Counted from the first letter of the stretch, positions 1 to 6,086 are shown. The stretch is 19,284 nucleotides of DNA from JAGQTE01 sp964648005 (GCA_964648005.1 CAZYKR010000057.1:1-19284); one strand, 5' to 3'. The notes: generated by a model not told the origin, from the sequence alone. A program made the numbers and translations.

Positions 1-590
1 GGTGCTGCCACGGCGGCGAACGTCAGCGGCAGCAGGACGTCCTGGGAGCGGTCCGAGGACCGGGTGTGATCGTTGCGGGTCGCCACGGCACACGCGATCT
101 GCCGGCAGTCGAGTCCGCCCGGCAACGTGGCGGAGACGCGCAGCTGGACCTGGAACGAACCTCCCGGCCCGTACGGCGCCGTGAGGCCCGAGGCGTACGA
201 CGGCGGGTCGTTGGTGATCCACGCCGAGGAACCGGACGCGCCGTTTCGGTCCTCGCCGCCGCCGCACGGCGTCGGCACACCACCGCCGGCGGGGATGGCA
301 CAGATGGCGACGTAGATGCCCTTGGCGGTGTCGTAACCCGTGCCGCGCACGGTGATCGTGTCGCCCGCCGGGTCGATCGGTGCGGTGCGGTCCGCGGCGA
401 GGGTCGTGGTCCCGACCGTCACCGACGGGTCGGCGGCGGCGACCGGCTGGAGCGCGACGACCGAGGTCGTCGCCATGGCGAGCACAGCCAGCGTGACCGT
501 TCGGGCCGCGGAGCGCGCCGCCGCCGGACGGGTCGGACGGGCCGACTGTCTGGCTAGGTGACTACGCTCTATGTACTTGACCTTCTTCAT
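1..590 (-). CDS. Secreted Ig-like surface protein (partial, C-terminus outside window)
   Basis: An open frame runs on the minus strand from an ATG at 590 off the left edge, giving about 196 residues. The product begins with a basic n-region (MKKVKYIERSH), then a hydrophobic stretch (VTLAVLAMATTSVVAL) ending in AAA-DP, a plausible Sec signal peptide cleaved near residue 53. The mature part is a beta-rich domain with GTGYDTAKGIYVAICA, two Cys pairs and a C-terminal TRNDHTRSSDRSQD motif. I associate this pattern with neocarzinostatin-like/Ig-like domains of actinobacterial surface proteins, some of which sit beside HtaA heme-binding domains. That association is from memory and is not proven here. 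It is divergent from heme oxygenase, with an iron box at 594-609, which supports an iron or heme surface role. No ribosome binding site is visible before the ATG, and the box begins 4 bp upstream, so the start is uncertain. Confidence 0.68.
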   Translation of the reverse strand, partial: MKKVKYIERSHLARQSARPTRPAAARSAARTVTLAVLAMATTSVVALQPVAAADPSVTVGTTTLAADRTAPIDPAGDTITVRGTGYDTAKGIYVAICAIPAGGGVPTPCGGGEDRNGASGSSAWITNDPPSYASGLTAPYGPGGSFQVQLRVSATLPGGLDCRQIACAVATRNDHTRSSDRSQDVLLPLTFAAVAA

Positions 591-595
591 ATAGT
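590..595 (+). promoter_or_regulatory. Candidate -10 for heme oxygenase operon
   Basis: TATAGT differs by one base from the TATAAT consensus. It would place transcription start near 602 and a 5' UTR of about 35 nt before the GTG at 637. The hexamer overlaps the first bases of the iron box, which fits repression by steric block. I see no convincing -35 at the right distance. Confidence 0.4.
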
Positions 596-609
596 TAGGT
601 TTACCTAAC
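594..609. promoter_or_regulatory. DtxR/IdeR-like iron box
   Basis: GTTAGGTTTACCTAAC is an inverted repeat with 7-bp arms (GTTAGGT / ACCTAAC) and a 2-bp centre. Read from position 595 it matches the 19-bp DtxR/IdeR consensus TWAGGTWAGSCTWACCTWA at 14 of 19 positions by hand count. It overlaps a -10-like TATAGT (590-595) for the rightward heme oxygenase gene and lies just upstream of the leftward secreted-protein gene. One Fe(II)-loaded repressor could therefore control both. The regulator itself is not in the window. Confidence 0.72.
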
Positions 610-636
610 ACATCGACCGATCGAAAGGCAACCGTC

Positions 637-1275
637 GTGCAGCTCTCGTCCGTTCCCGAAACCGCCCTCTCGGCGCGTGTGCGCACCGCCAGCTGGGCCG
701 CGCACGGCGACGCAGAGGGGAGTGGCTTCATGGCGCAGCTGATGGCCGGCGAGCTGCCGGCCGAGTCGTTCGCGCAGCTCGTCGCCCAGCTGTGGTTCCT
801 CTACGAGGCGATCGAGGCCGAGGCGGCCGGCGTGACGGACCCGGTGCTCGATCGGGTGGCGATCCCCGAGGTGGCGCGTGCCACCTCGCTCGCCGCCGAC
901 GCCGCGCACTGGTTCGGCCCCGACTGGCGCGAGGTCGTCTCGCCGCTCCCTGCGACCTCGCAGTACTGCGACCGCGTCCGGACCGTCGCCCGGACCTGGC
1001 CGCCCGGGCTCGTCGCCCACCACTACGTGCGCACCATGGGCGACCTCTCGGGTGGGCCGATGATCGGCCGTGCCGCAGCCAAGGCCTACGGGCTCGATGG
1101 CGCAGGCGTGGCCTTCTACCGCTTCACCGACCTCGACGACGGTCCCGGTTACAAGGCGCGCTACCGCGAGCTGCTCGACGAGGCGCCGTGGTCCGAGGCG
1201 GATCAGGATCGCTTCATCGACGAGGTGCTCGTCGGGTACGCGCTGTCGACGGCGATGTTGGACGCGCTGGTGTGA
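637..1275 (+). CDS. Biliverdin-producing heme oxygenase
   Basis: The 212-aa product has the length and all-helical pattern of bacterial HmuO/HO-1-type heme oxygenases, which cleave heme to biliverdin, CO and Fe(II) in the cytosol. The proximal heme ligand is His23 in WAAHGDAEGSGFM, equivalent to the Ala-His-x-x-Ala-Glu-x-x-x-Phe-Met motif of HmuO. The distal helix carries the flexible glycine motif GDLSGG at residues 135-140, preceded by HHYVRTM. The GTG start is supported by GAAAGG at 623-628, 8 nt upstream. The stop overlaps the start of the DUF2470 gene by 4 bp (GTGA), so the two are probably translationally coupled. The iron box upstream implies expression under iron limitation. The family call is firm; which biliverdin isomer is made cannot be told. 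Confidence 0.95.
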   Translation: MQLSSVPETALSARVRTASWAAHGDAEGSGFMAQLMAGELPAESFAQLVAQLWFLYEAIEAEAAGVTDPVLDRVAIPEVARATSLAADAAHWFGPDWREVVSPLPATSQYCDRVRTVARTWPPGLVAHHYVRTMGDLSGGPMIGRAAAKAYGLDGAGVAFYRFTDLDDGPGYKARYRELLDEAPWSEADQDRFIDEVLVGYALSTAMLDALV

Positions 1276-1565
1276 GCACGCCGCTGCCCTTCGGCGACGA
1301 CGTGGTCGAGGCGATCCGGCGCCACATGAACGCCGACCATGCCGGTGACAGCCTGGCGATCTGTCAGGGTCCCGGCGGCCGTCCCGACGCGGTGGCGGCC
1401 CGGTTCGACGGCTTCGACGGCGACGGCGCCGACTTCTGCGTCGAGGTCGGTGGACGGTGGGAGCCGCTGCGCATCCCGTGGGCCGGCCCGGTGCGGGAGC
1501 GGGCCGACGTGCGCGCCGAGCTCGTCCGCCTCACCGAGGCGGCCACCGGCACGTCTCACGCCTGA
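1272..1565 (+). CDS. DUF2470-domain protein, heme-utilisation partner
   Basis: This 97-aa protein starts at GTG 1272 inside the end of the heme oxygenase gene (overlap GTGA). The N-terminal half carries the DUF2470 signature: an amphipathic helix VVEAIRRHMNADHAGD (His18 and His23 in RHMNADH), followed by ARFDGFDGDGADFCVEV. DUF2470 forms the C-terminal part of HugZ-type heme oxygenases and heme-utilisation proteins, where nearby residues contact heme. Here it stands alone, without the split-barrel flavin domain. Fusion to or adjacency with heme oxygenase supports a role in heme binding, delivery or product handling, but that role is inference. An arginine-rich C-terminal helix (RERADVRAELVRL) follows. 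Confidence 0.85.
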   Translation: MSTPLPFGDDVVEAIRRHMNADHAGDSLAICQGPGGRPDAVAARFDGFDGDGADFCVEVGGRWEPLRIPWAGPVRERADVRAELVRLTEAATGTSHA

Positions 1566-1596
1566 CCGACGCGTCGCCACTGGCCCGTCGACGATC

Positions 1597-1614
1597 GGTA
1601 ACAGTTCAGTTACC
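1597..1614. promoter_or_regulatory. Operator of the ArsR-family repressor
   Basis: GGTAACAGTTCAGTTACC is an inverted repeat with perfect 6-bp arms and a 6-bp spacer, ending 10 bp before the ArsR start codon. It overlaps a -10-like TACCAT (1611-1616), so a bound repressor would block its own promoter. Half-sites of the GTAAC/GTTAC type are common for ArsR regulators paired with SRPBCC genes. Assignment to this regulator rests on position and symmetry. Confidence 0.7.
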
Positions 1615-1616
1615 AT
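1611..1616 (+). promoter_or_regulatory. Candidate -10 for leaderless ArsR transcript
   Basis: TACCAT fits TAnnnT and is followed by 8 nt and then GTG at 1625, the spacing expected for a leaderless mRNA. No Shine-Dalgarno sequence is seen before that GTG, which favours this reading. Confidence 0.4.
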
Positions 1617-1624
1617 GTTCCCTC

Positions 1625-1960
1625 GTGACCGCGGCGGCCGACCCAGGGGATGCCTTCGAGGCGTTGGGGGACCCCAATCGGCGCGCCATCGTCGAGTTGC
1701 TGCGCGACGGTCCCCGCTCGGTGGGTGCGCTGGCCGACGCCATGCCGATCAGCCGGCCGGCGGTGTCGCGGCACCTGCGGCTGCTGAAGGAGGCGGGCCT
1801 GGTCACGACCGAGGCCGTCGGCACGCGGCACCTCTATCGCCTGCACGACGACGGGATCGCCGCCGTGCAGGCCTATGTGCTCGGCGTGTGGGGTGACGCG
1901 GCGGGGCGGTTCCGTCTGCTGGCCGAGAACACGAGCGACCCGGTGCGTCGACCACGATGA
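1625..1960 (+). CDS. ArsR-family transcriptional repressor
   Basis: The 111-aa product is a compact winged helix-turn-helix protein. It opens with FEALGDPNRRAIVELLRDG (residues 10-28), followed by SVGALADAMPISRPAVSRHL, the recognition helix, then LRLLKEAGLVTTEAVGTRHLYRL, the beta-wing. I see no cysteine-based metal site, so it belongs to the ArsR branch paired with SRPBCC/AHSA1 proteins rather than to metal sensors. GTG 1625 is the only in-frame start that precedes the conserved ALGDPNR helix closely. Its stop overlaps the next ATG (ATGA, 1957-1960), so it is coupled to the SRPBCC gene. The operator at 1597-1614 suggests autorepression. The ligand is unknown. Confidence 0.92.
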   Translation: MTAAADPGDAFEALGDPNRRAIVELLRDGPRSVGALADAMPISRPAVSRHLRLLKEAGLVTTEAVGTRHLYRLHDDGIAAVQAYVLGVWGDAAGRFRLLAENTSDPVRRPR

Positions 1961-2427
1961 TTGAGCCGCTGACCCTCTCCTTCGAGATCGACTGCGAGCC
2001 CGAGCACGCCTTCGCCGTGTGGACCGACGACATTGATCGTTGGTGGCCGCGCGGGCACAGCGTCTCGGGCGACCCGAGGGCGATCGTGCTCGAGCACGGC
2101 GTCGGCGGCCGGATCTACGAGATCGCCGCCGACGGCACGGAGATCGACTGGGGCGAGGTCACGTCGTGGGATCCACCCGACGGCTTCGGCTACCTGTGGC
2201 ACATCCGGCGTGACCGGGCCGATGCCACCGACGTGGTGCTGCGCTTCGTGCCGACCGGTGACGGGCGGACGCGCCTCGAGATCGTGCACACGGGTTGGGA
2301 ACGGCTCGGCGCCGGCGCGCAGGAGTGGCGCGACGCCAACCGCAACGGGTGGGGCGGTCTCGTCCCGCACCTCATCGCCTACGTCGGCTCGGCGGCCGAC
2401 CCGGCAACCACCACCACACAGGAGTGA
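1957..2427 (+). CDS. SRPBCC (AHSA1-like) domain protein
   Basis: The 156-aa product fits the SRPBCC/START-like fold of the AHSA1 group: LTLSFEIDCEPEHAFAVWT at the N-terminus, WWPRGHSVSG, a central beta-sheet with GVGGRIYEI and WGEVTSWDPP, then FVPTGDGRTRLEIVHTGWERLG and a long C-terminal helix beginning at WRDANRNGW. These domains enclose a hydrophobic ligand, but no substrate can be read from sequence. It overlaps the ArsR stop by 4 bp, the usual arrangement of ArsR-SRPBCC toxin/antitoxin-like or sensor pairs. That pairing is well known, while the purpose here is not. The tail ATTTTQE is probably disordered. Confidence 0.88.
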   Translation: MIEPLTLSFEIDCEPEHAFAVWTDDIDRWWPRGHSVSGDPRAIVLEHGVGGRIYEIAADGTEIDWGEVTSWDPPDGFGYLWHIRRDRADATDVVLRFVPTGDGRTRLEIVHTGWERLGAGAQEWRDANRNGWGGLVPHLIAYVGSAADPATTTTQE

Positions 2428-2432
2428 ACCAG

Positions 2433-2843
2433 ATGGCAAACAGCGGCGAAGGCACGGCGGCCGATCCTTGGGTCCTGCAGACCCCGAGCGGCGGCTCCGA
2501 GTACCAGATCTGGCGTGACGCGGAGGCCGACCCACCGGCGCTGGTGTGCCAGGTCGGGTCGACCCAGTTGCGGTACCACCTCAGCGCCATCGACGATCTG
2601 CACGCCATGCTCGTGGCCCACGGCGACTGGATGCTGCTCGGCAACGCCGACGAGCAGAAGCCTGCCAAGGACGGCACGGTCGAAGCGTGGGCGCGCTCGG
2701 AGGACAACCCCGTCGGCGGCTGGTACGGCCTGCGCAAGGGCTACCGGGGGCGGTTCGCCAACTACGTGCCGCCGGTGCTCGAGCACCTCGGCCTGGCCGA
2801 GGTCGAGCACAACGCGCGCAACAACCGCATGCGCGCCGTCTGA
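2433..2843 (+). CDS. Conserved protein of unknown function (DUF6855-like)
   Basis: This 136-aa cytosolic protein starts at ATG 2433 with GGAG at 2421-2424. It lies 5 bp after the SRPBCC stop, so it is the third gene of the ArsR operon. It opens with GTAADPWVLQTPSGGSEYQ, has a central LVCQVGSTQLRYHLSAIDDLHAML segment, and ends in RSEDNPVGGWYGLRKGYRGRF plus VEHNARNNRMRAV. I recognise this as a conserved actinobacterial hypothetical family, probably DUF6855, but the number is from memory. There are no membrane segments, signal peptide or catalytic motif that I can name. The co-operon position with ArsR and SRPBCC genes is the only hint of function. Confidence 0.8.
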   Translation: MANSGEGTAADPWVLQTPSGGSEYQIWRDAEADPPALVCQVGSTQLRYHLSAIDDLHAMLVAHGDWMLLGNADEQKPAKDGTVEAWARSEDNPVGGWYGLRKGYRGRFANYVPPVLEHLGLAEVEHNARNNRMRAV

Positions 2844-2886
2844 GCGTCGGCACGCCGCACCGCACGGTGTCGACGTCGCCGCTCGC

Positions 2887-2892
2887 TACGGT
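2887..2892 (+). promoter_or_regulatory. Candidate -10 for the cNMP-binding protein gene
   Basis: TACGGT fits TAnnnT and is followed by 7 nt and then GTG 2900, consistent with a leaderless start. Several GTG codons cluster here (2891, 2897, 2900), so this hexamer is the best guide to which one is used. Confidence 0.35.
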
Positions 2893-2899
2893 GCTGGTG

Positions 2900-3367
2900 G
2901 TGGAGCGGCGGTTCGACCAAGGACGTGGCGGTGCGCGCCGGGGCGACGAGCGCATCGTCGGCGTGTTGCGTTCGACGCCGATCTTCGCTGCCCTCCCGGT
3001 CGAGGCGGTGCGTGAGCTCGCGGCGATGGCACGAGCGCGGCCGGTGCGCGCCGGCGCTGCCGTCGTCGAGGACGGCGCCGGAGACGACGGCGTGTTCGTC
3101 ATCAGCATGGGGCGATTCGCTGTCGTTGCCGCTGGCGAGGTCTGCGACGAGCTCGGCCCCGGCGATCACTTCGGAGAGGTCGGCTGGCTGTACGGAACGG
3201 AGCGCACGGCGTCGGTGGAGGCCATCGTCGACGGCGAGGTGTTGCGGCTGACGGGCGAGCAACTCGACACCTTCGTGCGCCGCTACCCGACGGCGCGTGC
3301 CGCCATCACGGCGGAGGCGTCCCGTCGCTACGGCGATACGGCACGCCGCACCGGCGACGCAACCTGA
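2900..3367 (+). CDS. Stand-alone cyclic nucleotide-binding domain protein
   Basis: The 155-aa product consists of one Crp/cNMP-binding beta-roll. After the N-terminal helix RIVGVLRSTPIFAALPVEAVREL (residues 18-40) come DGVFVISMGRFAVV, ELGPGDHFGE and the phosphate-binding cassette FGEVGWLYGTERTASVEA, with Glu93 and Arg102. These two positions contact the ribose and cyclic phosphate in CRP. A Thr (103) follows the Arg, where CRP has Ser. The protein ends at the C-helix, and the HTH of Crp/Fnr regulators is absent. It is therefore probably a sensor or partner domain rather than a DNA-binding regulator. The start is chosen from the -10-like TACGGT; GTG 2891, 2897 or 2867 are alternatives. It ends 11 bp before the stop of the convergent hydrolase gene. 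Confidence 0.82.
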   Translation: MERRFDQGRGGARRGDERIVGVLRSTPIFAALPVEAVRELAAMARARPVRAGAAVVEDGAGDDGVFVISMGRFAVVAAGEVCDELGPGDHFGEVGWLYGTERTASVEAIVDGEVLRLTGEQLDTFVRRYPTARAAITAEASRRYGDTARRTGDAT

Positions 3368-3378
3368 CAGACCGCCGC

Positions 3379-4866
3379 TCAGTCGAACAGCGGTCGGTTG
3401 GTCTCGGCCTCGGCGACCAAGGCGTCGGCGTCGGGACGCAGGAGAAAGCCGGCGGCGACGGCGTCCTCGGCCGACGATCGGAAGGCGTCCAGGTAGTTCT
3501 CGAAGGTGCCGTAGCGCTCGACCACGGTCGGTTGGTCCCAGGCGATCGTCTGCCCGAACAGGACGCTCAGGTCGCCACGGCCGTGGGTCAAGTCGTCGAT
3601 GGTGCCGCCGTGCGGCGGATCGCCGGTGATCGTCGCTACCGGGACGTCGACCAGCGGGGTGCGAACGCCACCGAGCGCGATGCCGACGGCGTCGCGGGCG
3701 ATGACGAGCGTGTCGGGCGTGTCGGGCGTGTCGACGAGCTCGATCCGGTCAGCTGTCGGGGGAGGCGGACCGCCGGGGGCCCAGGCGACGAGGTGGTGCA
3801 GGGCCGCCTGGACGACCTCGTGGTGGGGGCCGGTGTTGATGGGCTCGGTGCAGCCGAGCAGGGCCCCGATGCTGCCATCACGCGGCCCGTCGAGCATGCA
3901 GCGAAGCGCATGGGCGTCGGCGTGGGCGGTGCCGGCGACCTCCCACGTGCGGATGCCGTCGGTGTCGGGCTGGCGGGCGTGGGCGTAGGCGAGCAGGGTC
4001 AGGTCGGTCTCGGCCTCGAAGAGGAAGACGGGGACGTCGAGGTCGGTGCGGATGCGCACGCCGCGGGCGAGGACCTCGGACGGGTCGAGATCGCGCACGC
4101 TGACGAAGTCGCCATCGAGCGGCGCGACGGTCGCGCCGCGGCTGTGGACGAGGAACGCGTCGAAAGCGGGCGACACCGGGTGCAGCGCGTTGGCGACGGT
4201 CGAGAGGAAGATGGCGGACTGCGACTCACCGACGGCGATGACCAGGGTGACGGCGAGGTCGTCGAGGAGGCCGTCGCTGCCCCGTCGGGCGGCACGTCCG
4301 ATCTGGCTGAAGATGTCGAAGGCGTAGGCGTCGCCGGGATGGGTGAGCGTGCCGTAGCGCGCCGGGTCGATGTGGCGCAGGCCGGTGGTGTCGGTGACGG
4401 CGTGCGTGGCGCGGGCGGCTTCGGCGTCGACGTCGACCTCGAGGAGCGTGGCGCCGCCCTCGATGCCTTGTGCCTGGGCGCTGACGCCGATGTAGGCGTG
4501 CCCGGCGCGTCCGATCTCGGCGGCGAGGTAGGCCCAGTCGGGGGAGGCTTCGATGGCGCTGACGTTGAACCACTCGACGACGACCGTGCCGCTGAAGGTG
4601 GCGGGATCGGTGGGCCTGCGCACGAGGATCCGGGTGCAGTAGGGCGCCTCGCCGGCGGGGACGGCATGCCAGTGGCCGTCGGCGGGCTCGTCGGGGGCGG
4701 CGTAGCGGGCGGCGGTGCCGGCGACGAACAGCTCGTGCTCGACGTAGCCGTCGGGGAGTGGCACGGCGGGCTGGGGGAGGACGGTGCCGTCGCCCTCGTG
4801 AGGTGGAGCGTTGATCGCCGTGGGGGTCGGTCCGTCGGCTCGGCGCCCGCTGGTCGTGCTGTTCAT
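3379..4866 (-). CDS. Alpha/beta hydrolase domain protein (PF20091-like)
   Basis: The 495-aa product begins at ATG 4866, preceded by AGAGGAG 8 nt upstream. It has no signal peptide. The N-terminal half includes TRILVRRPTDPATFSGTVVV, EWFNVSAIEASPDWAYL and AYIGVSAQAQGI, typical of the large alpha/beta hydrolase domain family PF20091. The nucleophile elbow is GESQS at 213-217 (Ser215). The likely acid lies in FLFEAETDL (about 282-290) and the catalytic His in GTAHADAH (His315). The C-terminal 110 residues form the family's conserved tail (IARDAVGIALGGVRTPLVD ... LLRPDADALVAEAE). The substrate is unknown. A second copy of this tail lies at the right end of the window. A short TPDTPDTPDT repeat, encoded by 9-bp tandem repeats around 3711-3735, sits before the tail. 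The promoter region contains palindromes. Confidence 0.88.
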   Translation of the reverse strand: MNSTTSGRRADGPTPTAINAPPHEGDGTVLPQPAVPLPDGYVEHELFVAGTAARYAAPDEPADGHWHAVPAGEAPYCTRILVRRPTDPATFSGTVVVEWFNVSAIEASPDWAYLAAEIGRAGHAYIGVSAQAQGIEGGATLLEVDVDAEAARATHAVTDTTGLRHIDPARYGTLTHPGDAYAFDIFSQIGRAARRGSDGLLDDLAVTLVIAVGESQSAIFLSTVANALHPVSPAFDAFLVHSRGATVAPLDGDFVSVRDLDPSEVLARGVRIRTDLDVPVFLFEAETDLTLLAYAHARQPDTDGIRTWEVAGTAHADAHALRCMLDGPRDGSIGALLGCTEPINTGPHHEVVQAALHHLVAWAPGGPPPPTADRIELVDTPDTPDTLVIARDAVGIALGGVRTPLVDVPVATITGDPPHGGTIDDLTHGRGDLSVLFGQTIAWDQPTVVERYGTFENYLDAFRSSAEDAVAAGFLLRPDADALVAEAETNRPLFD

Positions 4867-4892
4867 CGCCTGGTCTCCTCTGCCGAGTCCCG

Positions 4893-4898
4893 ACGGTA
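4893..4898 (-). promoter_or_regulatory. Candidate -10 for the alpha/beta hydrolase gene
   Basis: On the minus strand TACCGT fits TAnnnT and would start transcription near 4886, leaving a UTR of about 20 nt that contains the AGAGGAG ribosome binding site. The matching -35 position reads GTTCGG, a weak match. Confidence 0.35.
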
Positions 4899-4944
4899 CC
4901 GCTGGCAGCGGTTCCCCGAACTGGGAGCCGTTGGCACCACCGCG

Positions 4945-4954
4945 CCGAATTCGG
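4945..4954. promoter_or_regulatory. Palindromic operator-like site CCGAATTCGG
   Basis: A perfect 10-bp palindrome about 50 bp upstream of the candidate -10 of the hydrolase gene. It shares the core CCGAA-TCGG with the double site at 5015-5050, which suggests the same regulator may bind both. It overlaps a -35-like TTGTCA on the minus strand (4954-4959). Confidence 0.4.
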
Positions 4955-5014
4955 TGACAACGTGCAGTGGGTCCAAAGGAACCACTCCTGACCTGGGCAC
5001 ACACCTTGTTGGCC

Positions 5015-5050
5015 CCTCGGCACCGAATCGGTACCGAATCGGTGCCGAGG
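5015..5050. promoter_or_regulatory. 36-bp near-perfect palindrome with tandem ACCGAATCGGT
   Basis: The arms CCTCGGCACCGA and TCGGTGCCGAGG enclose two back-to-back copies of ACCGAATCGGT (5022-5032 and 5033-5043), meeting at a central GGTACC. Only one base pair of the 36 bp breaks the symmetry. Each 11-mer is itself palindromic. This looks like a tandem dimer operator in the spacer between the divergent hydrolase and methyltransferase genes. No regulator gene lies next to it. Confidence 0.55.
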
Positions 5051-5106
5051 CGCGGCGACTTCGGTCTGCCGGCGCCTTCCCTGGGGGTCACGGCGTCGCT
5101 CGGCGC

Positions 5107-5155
5107 ATCGAGTGAGCAGATGCGGTGCGTATCGCACGCGATCTGCTCACTCGAT
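5107..5155. repeat. Long inverted repeat, 15-bp perfect arms
   Basis: ATCGAGTGAGCAGAT (5107-5121) and ATCTGCTCACTCGAT (5141-5155) are perfect reverse complements. The 19-nt loop contains an inner 5-bp pairing, GTGCG/CGCAC, around TAT. There is no T-tract, and the repeat lies between two divergent starts, so a rho-independent terminator is unlikely. It may be an operator or a structured element upstream of the methyltransferase gene. Confidence 0.6.
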
Positions 5156-5220
5156 TGGCCTCGCGATCGCGCAGCCGGCCAACGCACGCCCCGTGTGGCA
5201 GCCACCACGCCGGCAGTGGC

Positions 5221-5226
5221 TAGCGT
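5221..5226 (+). promoter_or_regulatory. Candidate -10 for leaderless methyltransferase mRNA
   Basis: TAGCGT fits TAnnnT and is followed by 8 nt and then ATG 5235. No Shine-Dalgarno sequence is visible, so a leaderless transcript is likely. Confidence 0.4.
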
Positions 5227-5234
5227 GCCGAACC

Positions 5235-6086
5235 ATGGCGAACGAGTCGATGCGGCAGACCTGGGCAACCGGCGCAGATGGTTGGGTGCGCAACGAACGC
5301 ATCTTCGACGCCGCCCTCGCCCCCTTCACCGACGCCGTCGTCGGTGCCGCCGACCTGGCTTCGGCCGCCCGCGTCCTCGACGTCGGCTGCGGCGCCGGCA
5401 CCCTCATCGAGGCGGCACTCGCCGCCGGTGCAGGCGATGCCGTCGGCATCGACATCTCCCCGGCGATGGTCGCGGCGGCCGGCCGACGCAACCCCACCGC
5501 CACCGTCGTCGAGGCCGATGCCCAGACCGCCGACCTCGGGGCGATCGCGCCCGGCGGGGTGCCGTTCGACCGAGTGATCTCCCGGTTCGGGGTCATGTTC
5601 TTCGCCGACCCGACGGCTGCCTTCGCCAACCTCCGCACCGCGTGCGCGCCCGGCGCCCGCCTCGCCTTCGTCTGCTGGCGCGCCGACGAGCGAGACATGT
5701 TCGTCGCCGGCATCGAGCCCCTCCTGCGTCGCGCCGCGTCGGCCCCGCCGGCCTTCACGCCCGGCGCACCCGGGCCGCTCGGTCTCGGTGACCCCGACAC
5801 CATCCGTGCCGTCGTCGCCGGGGCCGGCTGGCAGGACCTCGGCATCGAGCCGATCGACGGCGACTGCTGCTACGCCCTCGACGGCAGCGACGGCGTGGAG
5901 GAGCGGATCGCCATCCTCACCAGCGGCTCGGTCGGCCGGGCCCTGGTCGAGGAGGTGGCGGCGACCCACGGGCCCGCCGCCGTCGACGACGCCATGGATG
6001 AGATCCGAGCCGAGCTGCACCAGCGCTTCGCCGGCGACACGGTCCGCCTGACCGGCCACACGTGGCTGGTCACGGCAACGGCCTGA
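5235..6086 (+). CDS. Class I SAM-dependent methyltransferase
   Basis: The 283-aa protein has the Rossmann-like SAM-binding core: motif I VLDVGCGAGT at 47-56, the acidic ribose contact GIDISPAMV (Asp73), post-motif VVEADAQ, and motif IV FDRVISRFGVMFFADP. The layout (N-terminal WATGADGWVRNERIFD, then core, then LRTACAPGARLAFVCW) resembles the UbiE/Methyltransf_25 group of small-molecule methyltransferases that often act on lipid or natural-product substrates. The substrate cannot be read from sequence. ATG 5235 is chosen because it precedes the conserved N-terminal helix and follows TAGCGT. The frame is open further upstream but would run through the inverted repeat. Its last 17 bp overlap the end of the convergent membrane-protein gene. 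Confidence 0.92.
   Translation: MANESMRQTWATGADGWVRNERIFDAALAPFTDAVVGAADLASAARVLDVGCGAGTLIEAALAAGAGDAVGIDISPAMVAAAGRRNPTATVVEADAQTADLGAIAPGGVPFDRVISRFGVMFFADPTAAFANLRTACAPGARLAFVCWRADERDMFVAGIEPLLRRAASAPPAFTPGAPGPLGLGDPDTIRAVVAGAGWQDLGIEPIDGDCCYALDGSDGVEERIAILTSGSVGRALVEEVAATHGPAAVDDAMDEIRAELHQRFAGDTVRLTGHTWLVTATA

Larger units (their letters stand above)
4867..5234. other. Divergent intergenic region, 368 bp
   Basis: This is the longest gene-free stretch in the window. It holds the promoter of the leftward hydrolase gene, the CCGAATTCGG site, the 36-bp palindrome, the 15-bp-arm inverted repeat, a further 10-bp palindrome CGCGATCGCG (5162-5171), and the -10-like TAGCGT before the methyltransferase gene. 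A rightward frame does open through the right half, but its product lacks family similarity before the ATG at 5235. Confidence 0.7.

Noticed and set aside
1957..2843. Toxin-antitoxin or defence module
   Set aside because: ArsR plus SRPBCC is a common regulatory/ligand-binding pair. No nuclease, kinase, NTPase or other effector motif is present.
3711..3735. Tandem GTGTCGGGC repeats as a possible microsatellite or phase switch
   Set aside because: The 9-bp units keep the frame (TPD repeats) and only lengthen a loop, so there is no on/off switching.
3532..5115. Plus-strand frame of about 527 codons opposite the hydrolase gene
   Set aside because: It is Gly/Val/Asp-rich without any motif. The opposite strand carries a complete alpha/beta hydrolase with a ribosome binding site.
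5107..5155. Reading the inverted repeat as a rho-independent terminator
   Set aside because: There is no T-tract on either side, and both flanking genes point away from it.
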